Shown here: one piece after another, positions 33,583-42,662 of the stretch
Layout: each line of letters starts with the position of its first letter
Numbering within the stretch: the stretch's first letter is position 1
From: UBA6197 sp047638075
Lineage (GTDB): Bacteria; Pseudomonadota; Alphaproteobacteria; Rhodobacterales; Rhodobacteraceae
DNA: 45,167 nucleotides
Reading direction: 5' to 3'
NCBI RefSeq assembly: GCF_047638075.1
Contig: NZ_JBLJBV010000065.1
Location: 1 to 45,167, forward strand
Made by a program: the position numbers and the translations under genes
Notes under the pieces: model-generated
Database searches by the model: none
What the model was told of the DNA's origin: nothing
Seen by the model: the letters and a program-made list of their open reading frames with translations, nothing else

Positions 33583-36581
33583 ACCCGTTCCGCATCAGGG
33601 GCCGTGGCCGCATCAACACGGATCGCCCCGTTCGTTTCACCTTTGATGGCCAGTCCTATCAGGGCTATGAGGGCGACACCCTTGCCTCGGCACTGTTGGC
33701 CAATGGCGTGCATCTGATGGGCCGCGGTTTCAAATACCACCGCCCGCGCGGCGTGGTCACCGCCGGATCGGAAGAGCCGAACGCGCTGGTTGGCGTCACC
33801 CGTGGCCCGGGCCGGTTTGAGCCAAACACCCGCGCCACCATGCAAGAGATTCATGCCAATCTCGTGGCGGAAAGCCAGAACAAGTGGCCCTCGCTCAAGT
33901 TCGATATGGGTGCGATCAACGACCGGCTTTACATGCTGTTTTCGGCCGGGTTCTACTACAAGACCTTCATGTGGCCACGCAGTTTCTGGGACCGGGTCTA
34001 TGAACCCATCATCCGCCGCTCGGCCGGGCTGGGCCGTGCCCCGACCGAAGTGGACCCCGATCACTACGCGAGCCGTTATTTGCATTGCGATGTGCTGATC
34101 GTCGGTTCCGGGCCGGCGGGCCTTGCGGCTGCATTGACGGCAGGGCGGGGCGGCGCAAGCGTTGTGCTGGTGGATGAGCATGCGGAAATGGGCGGCACCT
34201 TGTTGTCCGAACCCAACCCCGCTATCGACGGCGCCTCTGCGTGGGACTGGCTGGCATCTGCGCTGGCAGAACTGGCGGCGCTGCCCAATGTGCGGCTGAT
34301 GTCGCGCACCACGGCAATTGGCTATTATCATCAGAATATGGTGGGCCTGTGCCAGAAACTGACCGATCATCTGGCGGATCTGCCCGCCGGCGCGCCGCGC
34401 GAACGGCTGTGGCGGGTGCGGGCCGGTCAGGTTGTGCTGGCCCAAGGCGCCATTGAACGCCCGATGGTGTTTGACGGCAACGACCGCCCCGGCGTGATGA
34501 CCTCGGGCGCGGCGCAGACCTTCCTGAGCCGTTTCGGTGTCAGGGTCGGTGACAATCCGGTGATCCTGACCAGCCACGACAGCGCCTGGCACACCGCCTT
34601 TGATCTGGCAGAGGCGGGCTGCAAGGTGGCCGCCATCGTCGATACGCGCACCGATATTGCGCCCGCGCTGATGCAGCAGGCCATGTCGCGCGGTATTGAA
34701 ACCCTGACGGGCCACACCGCCACCGCAACCGGTGGCCGGCTGCGCGTCAAGTCGATCCGCGTCAACCCGGTGCGGGGCGGAACGGTCGGCGCAGCCCGCA
34801 CGATTGCGTGCGATGCGGTGCTGATGTGCGGCGGGTGGACGCCCTCATTGCATCTGTTCAGCCACACCAAAGGGTCGCTTGACTGGGACCCGAAGGCCAA
34901 GGCCTACCTGCCCGGCCACAAGACCGAGGCGGTGCATATCGCCGGCGCGGGCCGCGGCCTTTGGGGTATTGCCTCTGCGCTTGATGATGGTGCCAAAGCA
35001 GGCGCCGAGGCGCTGCGCGCGCTTGGCCAAAAGGCAGGGGCCGCGACCTATGCCGTCAGCAATGATCGCGCCGGCACCGGCATCACCCAAAAGGAACTGC
35101 CGACGGATCGAAGCCCGGGCCGCGCCAAGGCCTTTATCGACTTTCAAAACGATGTGACGGCCAAGGATATTCGTCTGGCGGTGCGCGAAGGTATGCGCTC
35201 GATCGAACATGTGAAGCGCTACACCACCAACGGCATGGCCACCGATCAGGGCAAGCTGTCGAACATGAACGGCCTGACAATCGCGTCCGACGCGCTTGGC
35301 AAAGAGGTGCCTCAGGTTGGCCTGACCACCTTCCGCCCGCCCTATACGCCAACGACCTTTGGCGCGCTGGCAGGCTATCACAAGGGTCGCCAGTTTGAGG
35401 TGACGCGCAAGACACCGATTGACGCCTGGGCCGAAGAAAACGGCGCTGTGTTCGAACCCGTCGCGTTATGGCGGCGCGCGTGGTATTTCCCCAAGGCGGG
35501 CGAAGACATGCACACGGCCGTGGCGCGTGAATGCATGGCTGCGCGAAATTCGCTGGGCATCTTTGATGCATCGACCCTTGGCAAGATCGAGGTTTCGGGC
35601 CCCGATGCGGTGGAATTCATGAACCGCATGTACACCAACCCGTGGACCAAGCTCGGGGTGGGGCGCTGCCGCTATGGTCTGCTTTTGGGCGAGGATGGTT
35701 TTATCCGCGATGATGGCGTGATTGGCCGGATGCGCGACGATCTGTTCCATGTGACCACCACCACCGGCGGTGCGGCGCGCGTGCTGAACATGATGGAGGA
35801 TTATCTGCAGACCGAATGGCCGGATCTCAAGGTCTGGCTGACCTCGACCACAGAAGAATGGGCGACCATCGCGCTCAACGGCCCCAATACGCGAAAGTTG
35901 CTGGCACCATTGGTTGACGGGCTGGATATATCCGACGCCGCCTTTGCGCATATGTCGGTGGCCGAATGCACCGTGGCTGGGTTCCCGTCGCGGCTGTTCC
36001 GGCTAAGCTTTACCGGCGAGTTGAGCTTTGAAATCAACGTCCCCGCCCGCCACGGGCGCGCGCTGTGGGAAAAGTTGATGGAGGCCGGCAAGCAATACGA
36101 CATCTGCCCCTATGGCACCGAAACGATGCACGTTTTACGCGCCGAAAAAGGCTATATCATCGTTGGCCAGGATACTGACGGCACTGTGACGCCGCTGGAT
36201 GCGGGTATCGGCTGGGCCATCGGCAAGGCCAAGCCGGACTTTGTCGGCAAACGCTCGCTTGCGCGGCCCGATATCGTTGCCAAGGGGCGCAAGCAACTGG
36301 TTGGGCTGTTGACTGACGACCCCAAAGAGGTGCTGGTCGAGGGGGCGCAGATCGTGCTTGACCCCAACCAACCCAAGCCGATGAAGATGATCGGCCATGT
36401 GACCAGTTCCTACTGGTCTGCGGCATTGGGGCGCTCGATTGCGATGGCGGTGGTTGAAGGAGGGTTCGACCGGATGGGCGACACGCTTCATATTCCAATG
36501 GCAAGCGGTAGCGCTGTCACTGCCAAGGTTACCGGCACGGTATTTTACGACCCGGCCGGTGAACGGCTGAAAGTCGAATGA
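33579..36581 (+). CDS. soxA: Sarcosine oxidase, alpha subunit
   Basis: A 1000-residue subunit. Residues ~15-100 form a small ferredoxin-like domain (RPVRFTFDGQSYQGYEGDT, then RGFKYHRPRGV). The NAD-binding fold starts at LIVGSGPAGLAAAL (GxGxxG at 176-181). Residues ~610-1000 form a GcvT-like aminomethyltransferase domain that binds tetrahydrofolate. The subunit carries NAD, helps hold the FMN with SoxB, and passes the methylene group to folate. The full expected length is present. The start overlaps soxD (ATGA), and soxG follows after 13 bases. Confidence 0.96.
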   Translation: MNPFRIRGRGRINTDRPVRFTFDGQSYQGYEGDTLASALLANGVHLMGRGFKYHRPRGVVTAGSEEPNALVGVTRGPGRFEPNTRATMQEIHANLVAESQNKWPSLKFDMGAINDRLYMLFSAGFYYKTFMWPRSFWDRVYEPIIRRSAGLGRAPTEVDPDHYASRYLHCDVLIVGSGPAGLAAALTAGRGGASVVLVDEHAEMGGTLLSEPNPAIDGASAWDWLASALAELAALPNVRLMSRTTAIGYYHQNMVGLCQKLTDHLADLPAGAPRERLWRVRAGQVVLAQGAIERPMVFDGNDRPGVMTSGAAQTFLSRFGVRVGDNPVILTSHDSAWHTAFDLAEAGCKVAAIVDTRTDIAPALMQQAMSRGIETLTGHTATATGGRLRVKSIRVNPVRGGTVGAARTIACDAVLMCGGWTPSLHLFSHTKGSLDWDPKAKAYLPGHKTEAVHIAGAGRGLWGIASALDDGAKAGAEALRALGQKAGAATYAVSNDRAGTGITQKELPTDRSPGRAKAFIDFQNDVTAKDIRLAVREGMRSIEHVKRYTTNGMATDQGKLSNMNGLTIASDALGKEVPQVGLTTFRPPYTPTTFGALAGYHKGRQFEVTRKTPIDAWAEENGAVFEPVALWRRAWYFPKAGEDMHTAVARECMAARNSLGIFDASTLGKIEVSGPDAVEFMNRMYTNPWTKLGVGRCRYGLLLGEDGFIRDDGVIGRMRDDLFHVTTTTGGAARVLNMMEDYLQTEWPDLKVWLTSTTEEWATIALNGPNTRKLLAPLVDGLDISDAAFAHMSVAECTVAGFPSRLFRLSFTGELSFEINVPARHGRALWEKLMEAGKQYDICPYGTETMHVLRAEKGYIIVGQDTDGTVTPLDAGIGWAIGKAKPDFVGKRSLARPDIVAKGRKQLVGLLTDDPKEVLVEGAQIVLDPNQPKPMKMIGHVTSSYWSAALGRSIAMAVVEGGFDRMGDTLHIPMASGSAVTAKVTGTVFYDPAGERLKVE

Positions 36582-36594
36582 AGAGGATGATCCA

Positions 36595-37125
36595 ATGAAT
36601 GCCCAGGTAAGTTCCCTTGATGCCGTGTCGGTTTCCGTTCTGCCCCCGGTGGCCCGGCTTAACCTGCGTGTGGACCCCGATGATCTGGCCGCCGCCTCCA
36701 GGGCCTTTGGCGTGCCCATTCCGGCCAAAGTCGGGCAGGGTGCTATCAAGGGGGGGCGCGCAGCGTATTGCCTTGGCCCAGATGAGTGGCTTTTGCACGC
36801 CCCCGAGGATGAGCAGGCCGCGATCACCGCTGCCTTCGATACGCTGCGCGTCACCACGCCGAACAGCCTGACCGTGATTTCGGACCGCGAAATCACCATT
36901 GAGATCCGCGGGCCCCGCGCGGCAGAGCTTTTGTCGGTTGGCTGCCCGCTTGACCTTGCGCGCATAGCCCCCGGCAGTGCCAAGCGCACGGTGTTTGACA
37001 GTGCGCAGATCGTGCTGTTGCGTGACAGCAAAGATGCGTTTCGCATCGAGGTGTGGCGGTCCTTCTTTCCGCATGTTCACACGCTGCTGCAAATCGCCAC
37101 GCGCGAGCTTGCCAGCGGGTTGTGA
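36595..37125 (+). CDS. soxG: Sarcosine oxidase, gamma subunit
   Basis: A 176-residue subunit resembling an isolated GcvT-like fragment. The AYCLGPDEWLLHAP motif and the C-terminal FRIEVWRSFFPHVHTLLQ are typical. It has no catalytic residue of its own and stabilises the alpha-beta complex. AAGAGGA lies before the ATG. A G+C-rich hairpin follows 24 bases after the stop. Confidence 0.94.
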   Translation: MNAQVSSLDAVSVSVLPPVARLNLRVDPDDLAAASRAFGVPIPAKVGQGAIKGGRAAYCLGPDEWLLHAPEDEQAAITAAFDTLRVTTPNSLTVISDREITIEIRGPRAAELLSVGCPLDLARIAPGSAKRTVFDSAQIVLLRDSKDAFRIEVWRSFFPHVHTLLQIATRELASGL

Positions 37126-37148
37126 CATAACGTTTTCCTGAAACTGAT

Positions 37149-37170
37149 GGCCACGCCTTCGGGCGCGGCC
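37149..37170 (+). terminator. UUCG-capped hairpin between soxG and glyA
   Basis: GGCCACGCC (37149-37157) and GGCGCGGCC (37162-37170) pair with one A-C mismatch around the loop TTCG, giving a very stable C(UUCG)G tetraloop. No T tract follows. It may end part of the sox transcripts or protect their 3' end while glyA is read through. Confidence 0.6.
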
Positions 37171-37201
37171 CGATCTCTCCTTGCCCGAAAGGCCCCATGT
37201 C

Positions 37202-38467
37202 ATGTTGAAAACCCTGAACGCCAGCCGCATCACCGACAAGGCAATCGCGGACGCCATTGATCTGGAACTTGACCGCCAGATGAACCAGATCGAGCTGATC
37301 GCATCGGAAAATATCGTCAGCCTTGATGTGCTACGCGCGCAAGGGTCGGTGCTGACCAACAAATACGCCGAAGGTTACCCCGGCCGGCGCTATTACGGCG
37401 GCTGCGAGCATGTCGATACCGTCGAACAGATCGCCATCGACCGTGCCAAGCAACTGTTCGGCGCGGGGTTTGTGAACGTTCAGCCGCATTCGGGCGCACA
37501 GGCGAACCAGGCGGTGTTTTTGGCCCTGCTGCAACCCGGCGACCGGATCATGGGTCTGAATCTGGCGCACGGCGGGCATCTGACGCACGGATCGCCGGTG
37601 ACGATGTCAGGCAAGTGGTTTGACGTGGTCAGCTACGAGGTGCGTGAGGATAACCAGCTGATCGACATGGATAATGTTCGTAAGGTTGCGCTTGAAACAA
37701 AGCCCAGACTGATCGTCGCCGGGGCCTCGGCCTATCCGCGCCACATCGACTTTGCCGCATTTCGCGAGATTGCTGATGAAATCGGCGCTTATCTGATGGT
37801 TGACATGGCCCATTACGCGGGTCTGATCGCGGCGGGGCTATATCCTGACCCGATGCCGCATGCCCATGTCGTGACTACCACCACGCATAAAACGCTGCGC
37901 GGTCCGCGTGGCGGCATGATCCTGACCAATGATGAGGCGTTGGGTAAAAAGTTCAACTCGGCCGTGTTTCCCGGCAACCAGGGTGGCCCGTTGATGCATG
38001 TCATCGCCGCCAAGGCCGTGGCCTTTGGCGAGGCGCTGGCGCCATCGTTCAAGGGCTATGCCGCCAGCGTGATCGCGAATGCCCGTGCATTGGCCGATAC
38101 CCTGAGCAGCGGTGGTATGGGGATCGTTTCCAACGGAACAGACTCGCACATGGTGCTGTGTGATCTTCGCCCGTTGGGCGTCACCGGCAAAGCGGCCGAG
38201 ATTGCATTGGAACGCGCTGGCCTGACCTGCAACAAGAACGCGATTCCCTTCGATCCGGAAAAGCCTTTCGTGACGTCTGGCATTCGTTTGGGTAGCTCTG
38301 CGGGCACCACCCGCGGCTTTGGCGAGCCAGAGTTTCGCGCCATTGGCGAGATGATCCTGCGGGTGCTGCGCGGTCTTGCCAACAACCCCGAAGGCGACGC
38401 GGAAATTGAGGCGGCTATGCGCGCCGAGGTCAAAATCCTGTGCGACCGTTTCCCCATCTATAGTTGA
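37202..38467 (+). CDS. glyA: Serine hydroxymethyltransferase
   Basis: A 421-residue PLP enzyme interconverting glycine plus 5,10-methylene-THF with serine. The cofactor lysine is Lys230 in VTTTTHKTLRGPRGG. Folate and substrate residues appear in ELIASENIVS and EGYPGRRYYGG. ATG 37202 is chosen over an upstream in-frame TTG (37181). Following soxBDAG, it would consume both products of sarcosine oxidation, glycine and methylene-THF, to make serine. It is likely a pathway-dedicated copy, with a housekeeping glyA elsewhere; that is inferred. Confidence 0.95.
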   Translation: MLKTLNASRITDKAIADAIDLELDRQMNQIELIASENIVSLDVLRAQGSVLTNKYAEGYPGRRYYGGCEHVDTVEQIAIDRAKQLFGAGFVNVQPHSGAQANQAVFLALLQPGDRIMGLNLAHGGHLTHGSPVTMSGKWFDVVSYEVREDNQLIDMDNVRKVALETKPRLIVAGASAYPRHIDFAAFREIADEIGAYLMVDMAHYAGLIAAGLYPDPMPHAHVVTTTTHKTLRGPRGGMILTNDEALGKKFNSAVFPGNQGGPLMHVIAAKAVAFGEALAPSFKGYAASVIANARALADTLSSGGMGIVSNGTDSHMVLCDLRPLGVTGKAAEIALERAGLTCNKNAIPFDPEKPFVTSGIRLGSSAGTTRGFGEPEFRAIGEMILRVLRGLANNPEGDAEIEAAMRAEVKILCDRFPIYS

Positions 38468-38497
38468 TCAGGGGCACGGAAGGGGCGATCTGATTGG

Positions 38498-38526
38498 CCT
38501 TGTCCAGGGTGGTTACCTGGGCAAGG
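38498..38526. terminator. Candidate bidirectional terminator hairpin, glyA/OCD gene
   Basis: CCTTGTCCAGG (38498-38508) and CCTGGGCAAGG (38516-38526) pair at 10 of 11 positions around a 7-base loop, in the 71-base gap between two convergent genes. There is no T tract on either side, so its role is less certain than its structure. Confidence 0.5.
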
Positions 38527-38538
38527 ATCAACGGGCAC

Positions 38539-39507
38539 TTAGACTGTTGGGTCGGCGCGGGTGTTGGATAATTTATAAAGCGCCCGCGCCACCATCAGAT
38601 CAAGATGCCCGCCACCCGCATTTTTGTAGATGGTGATCTCTGCCGCAGAAGTCCGCCCGGCGACGCGCCCAGTGCATAGGTCGAAGAGATCCCCTGCGAT
38701 GCTTGACGCCGAAATGACGCCTGTGGCGATCGGGGCTGAGATATCGCCTGACGCCATCGCCAATGCGGGGTTGTTCAGAAAAATCCGCCCGCGCCGCATG
38801 GTCTCATCATCGCTTTCGCGCATGGCGTCGGTAAAGGCGCCGACCAAGTCTACATGGGTTCCCGGTTGCAGCCACGCGCCTTTTAACACAGGCTTTGACG
38901 CACTGGTGATGCAGGTCACGATGTCGGCAGCCCTGACCGCACTTTCAAGATCGGTGGTTGAGGCGACCTTCACCCCCGGCAACGACAGGTTATCGGTCAG
39001 GGCGCGTGCTTTCGATTCTGTGCGATTCCAGATGGTTACCTGTTTTATGGATGGTCGAACCGCACACATCAGACGGATATGCGGTTCGGCCTGTGACCCG
39101 GCGCCCAAGACGACAAGATTTGTCGCATCAGATCTGGCAAGGATTGAGGCGCCCAGGGCTGAATCCGCTGCGGTCTTGTAGCGCGTAAAACTGTCACCCG
39201 TGATAACGCCAAGCAGCGCACCATTTTCCCCATCAAAAAGCACAAAGACCGAATGGATATTCTGCCCATGGCCAAGCCGTTCATTGGCGGGAAAGACTGT
39301 GGATAGTTTTGCCCCAAGCGCCGTTCCCGGTTGCCAGGCCGTCAAGGAAATGAAGTGATTGATTTCGCCGTTTTCCTGGATGTCCTCCAAGGCAGACCGG
39401 GCCGTCGGAATCGCCTCGTGCTGATGCCCTGCGCGGATCGCTTCAACCAGCAAAAGCGGGTCGAGAGATGGCAGCAAGGTATCTGACTCAATCAGGCTGG
39501 GGGGCAT
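38539..39507 (-). CDS. Ornithine cyclodeaminase / mu-crystallin family protein
   Basis: A 322-residue NAD(P)-binding enzyme. The Rossmann segment NLVVLGAGSQAEPHIRLM is at about residues 130-147, and LGAKLSTVFPANE matches the substrate-binding region of the family. Members include ornithine cyclodeaminase, alanine dehydrogenase, delta1-pyrroline-2-carboxylate reductase and the EutC enzyme of ectoine breakdown. Sequence alone does not pick one. It is last in the minus-strand set after the OYE-type demethylase (61-base gap), so a cyclic or N-methylated amino acid intermediate is likely, a pyrroline carboxylate being one option. Confidence 0.85.
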   Translation of the reverse strand: MPPSLIESDTLLPSLDPLLLVEAIRAGHQHEAIPTARSALEDIQENGEINHFISLTAWQPGTALGAKLSTVFPANERLGHGQNIHSVFVLFDGENGALLGVITGDSFTRYKTAADSALGASILARSDATNLVVLGAGSQAEPHIRLMCAVRPSIKQVTIWNRTESKARALTDNLSLPGVKVASTTDLESAVRAADIVTCITSASKPVLKGAWLQPGTHVDLVGAFTDAMRESDDETMRRGRIFLNNPALAMASGDISAPIATGVISASSIAGDLFDLCTGRVAGRTSAAEITIYKNAGGGHLDLMVARALYKLSNTRADPTV

Positions 39508-39568
39508 AGCCTTTGCCCCCCCATGATCTGGTGTAGGGGTATGATCTTCGTCCGCACTTTGGTCAAAA

Positions 39569-41608
39569 TCACAGATCCTTCGTCAGCCTGATGGCGTCAT
39601 AGATCGCGGCCAGAATATTTCGCCCCGAGATCGCATCACCGACCCGATAAAGCAGAAAACTGCCCTTTGGGTTACGCGTCACATTCTGGGGATGGTTATC
39701 TATCAACGCCTGATAATCCACCTCGCCCAGATTGGAAGAGTCTGGTTTCAGATCAAAATAAAGATCGTCCAGCGGCAACGTGCCATGTTCGACTACGATC
39801 TGATCGGCCTGCTTTTCGATATGCTGGCGGCCATATTCATCATAAAAGGTCGCCACCAGCGAATTGCCCTCGCGCCGCACGGCCTCAAGCCGCAGGCCAA
39901 GCGTTATGGCAACTTTCTTTTGGGTGAAAACGCGGAAATAAGGCGGAAAGCTGGTGCTGCCAACATCCGGCGCCAAGGTGCGTTCGGGGGTCACAAAGGA
40001 CAGCGCACTACCCGATTGGGCCAGAAACTCGGCGGTGGTCATCCCCGGATGGGCGCCGTTGTCATCATATAGAATGACGGATTGGGCCGGACGTTCGGCA
40101 CCCGTCAGAATGGCCCAACTGGTCGTGACAAGGTCTTCGCCCGCATCAAGAAAGGATGTGTTGGGCAGCCCGCCGGTGGCCACGATCACGACATCCGGGT
40201 TTTCAGCCCGCACGGTGTCTGCCTCGGCAAAGGTATTGTACCGAATGTCGACCCCGTGCTGTTCGCAACGCGCAAGCCGCCAGTCGATGATGCCCATGAT
40301 TTCGCGCCGTCGCTTCAGCCCGGCGGTGATCCGGACTTGGCCGCCAGCCGCATCGCCGGCCTCAAAGACGACAACCCGGTGGCCGCGTTCGGCGGCAACC
40401 CGCGCCGCCTCAAGCCCACCGGGGCCCGCGCCGATCACCACAACCGTTTTCTTTGGTCCGGTTGAGGGGGTGATGACATGGGGCACGGTTGCTTCGCGGC
40501 CGGTGGCGGGGTTGTGGATGCACGACGCCTGACCGCCGTAAATGCTGTCGATGCAGTAGCCCATACCAACGCAGGGGCGGATATCGTCTTCGTTCTTGGC
40601 AATGATCTTTTTGACGATATGCGGGTCTGCCATATGCGCCCGCGTCATGCCGATCATGTCCACTTTGCCCGCGGCAATCGCGTGGCGCGCGGTTGCCACA
40701 TCCTGAATTCGGGCGGCATGGAAGGTTGGCATGCCGCTGGCACGACGCACCTCGCCGGCAAAATCAAGCTGCGGGGCAGAAGGGGAGCCCATGCCGGGGA
40801 TCATCCGTGACAGGACCTCTTCGGATTCGGTCCGCCCCCGAACCACGTTCAGAAAATCAAACTGACCCGACGCTTCCAGCTTTTGCGCAATCGCTATGCC
40901 TTCCTCTTTGGACAGGCCGCGCGGTGTTTCCTCGTCGCAGACCAGCCGCGAGCCTACCAGAAAATCAGGGCCAACCCGTTCGCGAATGGCGCCGATGATC
41001 TGGAACAGGAACCTTAGCCGGTTATCAAGACTGCCCGCATATTCATCATCGCGGTGGTTGGTAATGGGTGACCAGAACTGGTCGATCAGATGGCCGTAGC
41101 ATTGCAACTCAAACCCATCGAGGCCACCCGCCTTTACACGCTCGGCGGCATCAGCATAATCCTTGACGATCCGCGTCACATCCCAATCTTCCATGGATTT
41201 GGGATAGGCGCGATGCGCCGGTTCGCGTATCGACGAGGGCGCAACCGTGGGAAGCCAATCTGCCTTGTTCCACGTCGCACGCCGCCCCAGATGGGTGATC
41301 TGGATCATGACGGCAGCACCGTGGCTGTGAACGTCGTCCGACAGCTCTTGCAACCACGGCACGACTTCGTCCTTGTAAAGCATGATGTTGCCGAAAAGCT
41401 GTGGGCTATCTGGCGCAACGATGGACGAGCCGCCGATCATCGTCAGCGCGATGCCGCCTTTGGCCTTTTCGGAATGATAAAGCCGGTAGCGGTCCTTGGG
41501 CATCCCGTCATCGGTAAACGCGGGTTCATGCGCGGTAGACATGATGCGGTTGCGCATTGTCAGATGCTTTAGCGTATAGGGCTGCAAAAGAGGATCAGCG
41601 GATGTCAT
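39569..41608 (-). CDS. OYE-type N-demethylase (FMN/Fe-S, DgcA/N-methylproline demethylase-like)
   Basis: A 679-residue protein of the trimethylamine dehydrogenase/2,4-dienoyl-CoA reductase class. An FMN TIM barrel (residues ~1-335) has QITHLGRR and GFELQCYGHLIDQF. The Fe-S site is PCVGMGYCIDSIYGGQ then SCIHN (Cys346, 352, 363). A flavin/NAD-binding half starts at VVIGAGPGGLEAARV (391 on). Compared with the usual CxxCxxC...C set, the second cysteine is Met349. Family members include DgcA, which demethylates dimethylglycine in Pseudomonas, and the N-methylproline demethylase StcD of rhizobia. The adjacent importer and GcvT-like gene support N-demethylation. GGAGAG precedes the start. Confidence 0.85.
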   Translation of the reverse strand: MTSADPLLQPYTLKHLTMRNRIMSTAHEPAFTDDGMPKDRYRLYHSEKAKGGIALTMIGGSSIVAPDSPQLFGNIMLYKDEVVPWLQELSDDVHSHGAAVMIQITHLGRRATWNKADWLPTVAPSSIREPAHRAYPKSMEDWDVTRIVKDYADAAERVKAGGLDGFELQCYGHLIDQFWSPITNHRDDEYAGSLDNRLRFLFQIIGAIRERVGPDFLVGSRLVCDEETPRGLSKEEGIAIAQKLEASGQFDFLNVVRGRTESEEVLSRMIPGMGSPSAPQLDFAGEVRRASGMPTFHAARIQDVATARHAIAAGKVDMIGMTRAHMADPHIVKKIIAKNEDDIRPCVGMGYCIDSIYGGQASCIHNPATGREATVPHVITPSTGPKKTVVVIGAGPGGLEAARVAAERGHRVVVFEAGDAAGGQVRITAGLKRRREIMGIIDWRLARCEQHGVDIRYNTFAEADTVRAENPDVVIVATGGLPNTSFLDAGEDLVTTSWAILTGAERPAQSVILYDDNGAHPGMTTAEFLAQSGSALSFVTPERTLAPDVGSTSFPPYFRVFTQKKVAITLGLRLEAVRREGNSLVATFYDEYGRQHIEKQADQIVVEHGTLPLDDLYFDLKPDSSNLGEVDYQALIDNHPQNVTRNPKGSFLLYRVGDAISGRNILAAIYDAIRLTKDL

Positions 41609-41779
41609 TGTCGTCTCTCCATACCGTCGCCCGAGGCCGAGTGATGGCGTTCAAATGGATTGCCGCTGATCGGGGTGATTTTGCGGCCGGTTTTGGGCCA
41701 TGCACGGGGCATGACGCCTGGATTTTATCTGCGGATTGGCTGGCCCCCTACGTCACAACATACGCAAGGGGCCACCCGA

Positions 41780-42628
41780 TTACTTCAGCAAACGGGCCTC
41801 ACCGGTGTCCGCCGCGCTGGGGCTCATCCCATATTTCTCAAGGATTTCCGCGATCTTGCCGCTTTCATGCAGTTCTTTGATATCGTCATCAAAGGCCGCA
41901 AGAAGCGCGTCGTTGCCCTTGGCCAAGGGGAAGGTGATCTGACCCGCCGCCTGGCTGGCGCCTACACGGTCATCGGGTTGAATCGGCTTGATCTGCATGC
42001 CTTCCATTCCGCCGGCGCTCATGGCCGCAATGGCGGCCCCCATGCCTTCCAGCCCCGCGTCGATCCTGCCGGACATCAGATCCTGCTGCATCCCGACCGA
42101 GTTTGGATAAAGCATCAGACTATCGCCCAAAATCGCCGCAACGTCAGTAACCCAAAGGTTGCCCTGCACTGTCCCGACGGTCTTGCCTTCCAGACCTGTC
42201 ATTGTGTCGATGCCGGCTTTTGACCAAACACTCATCTGGTCAACATAAAGCGGTGCCGACAGATTGACGACTTCGGCGCGCTTTTCTGTCCGGTACCATG
42301 CGCCCACCGTCGTATCGGCCCGCTTTGAGATGACAGACTGGATCGCCGCGGCGGTGTCGACCGTCTGTGGTTTGATTTCCAGACATTCCATCTTGGCGAT
42401 TTCGGCCAGGATATCTCCGTCGATACCGCTGGCTTTGCCGTTCGCGTCCATAAAGGAAAACGGCACGAGGATCGTTACGGCCGGGATGATGAACCCTTGT
42501 TCGAGTGTCTGCAAACCTTCATGTTTGGGGGTGCAACTGTCTTGTGCGGTTGCCGTGCCTGCGACGCCAAAGGACAGCAGCGCGCCAAAGGCAAGGGAAC
42601 TCCAGTGAATTCTTGATGCAGTCTTCAT
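41780..42628 (-). CDS. Polar amino acid ABC transporter binding protein (SBP family 3)
   Basis: A 282-residue periplasmic binding protein. The signal peptide (MKTASR, hydrophobic core, likely cut after TATA near residue 28) leads to a family 3 fold, with PFSFMDANGKASGIDGDIL as the conserved substrate segment and GLEGKTVGTVQGNLWVTD marking lobe 2. A pair of cysteines (Cys31 in DSCTP and Cys~83 in KMECLEI) may form a disulphide. ATG 42628 follows AAGGAG; the longer frame to 42760 overlaps the permease gene. Between it and the demethylase is a 171-base gap with only a weak 7-bp hairpin (41741-41774). The ligand is unknown. Confidence 0.9.
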   Translation of the reverse strand: MKTASRIHWSSLAFGALLSFGVAGTATAQDSCTPKHEGLQTLEQGFIIPAVTILVPFSFMDANGKASGIDGDILAEIAKMECLEIKPQTVDTAAAIQSVISKRADTTVGAWYRTEKRAEVVNLSAPLYVDQMSVWSKAGIDTMTGLEGKTVGTVQGNLWVTDVAAILGDSLMLYPNSVGMQQDLMSGRIDAGLEGMGAAIAAMSAGGMEGMQIKPIQPDDRVGASQAAGQITFPLAKGNDALLAAFDDDIKELHESGKIAEILEKYGMSPSAADTGEARLLK

Positions 42629-42662
42629 AGCCCAACTCCTTGTTGATTCCCGGTATTTTGAT

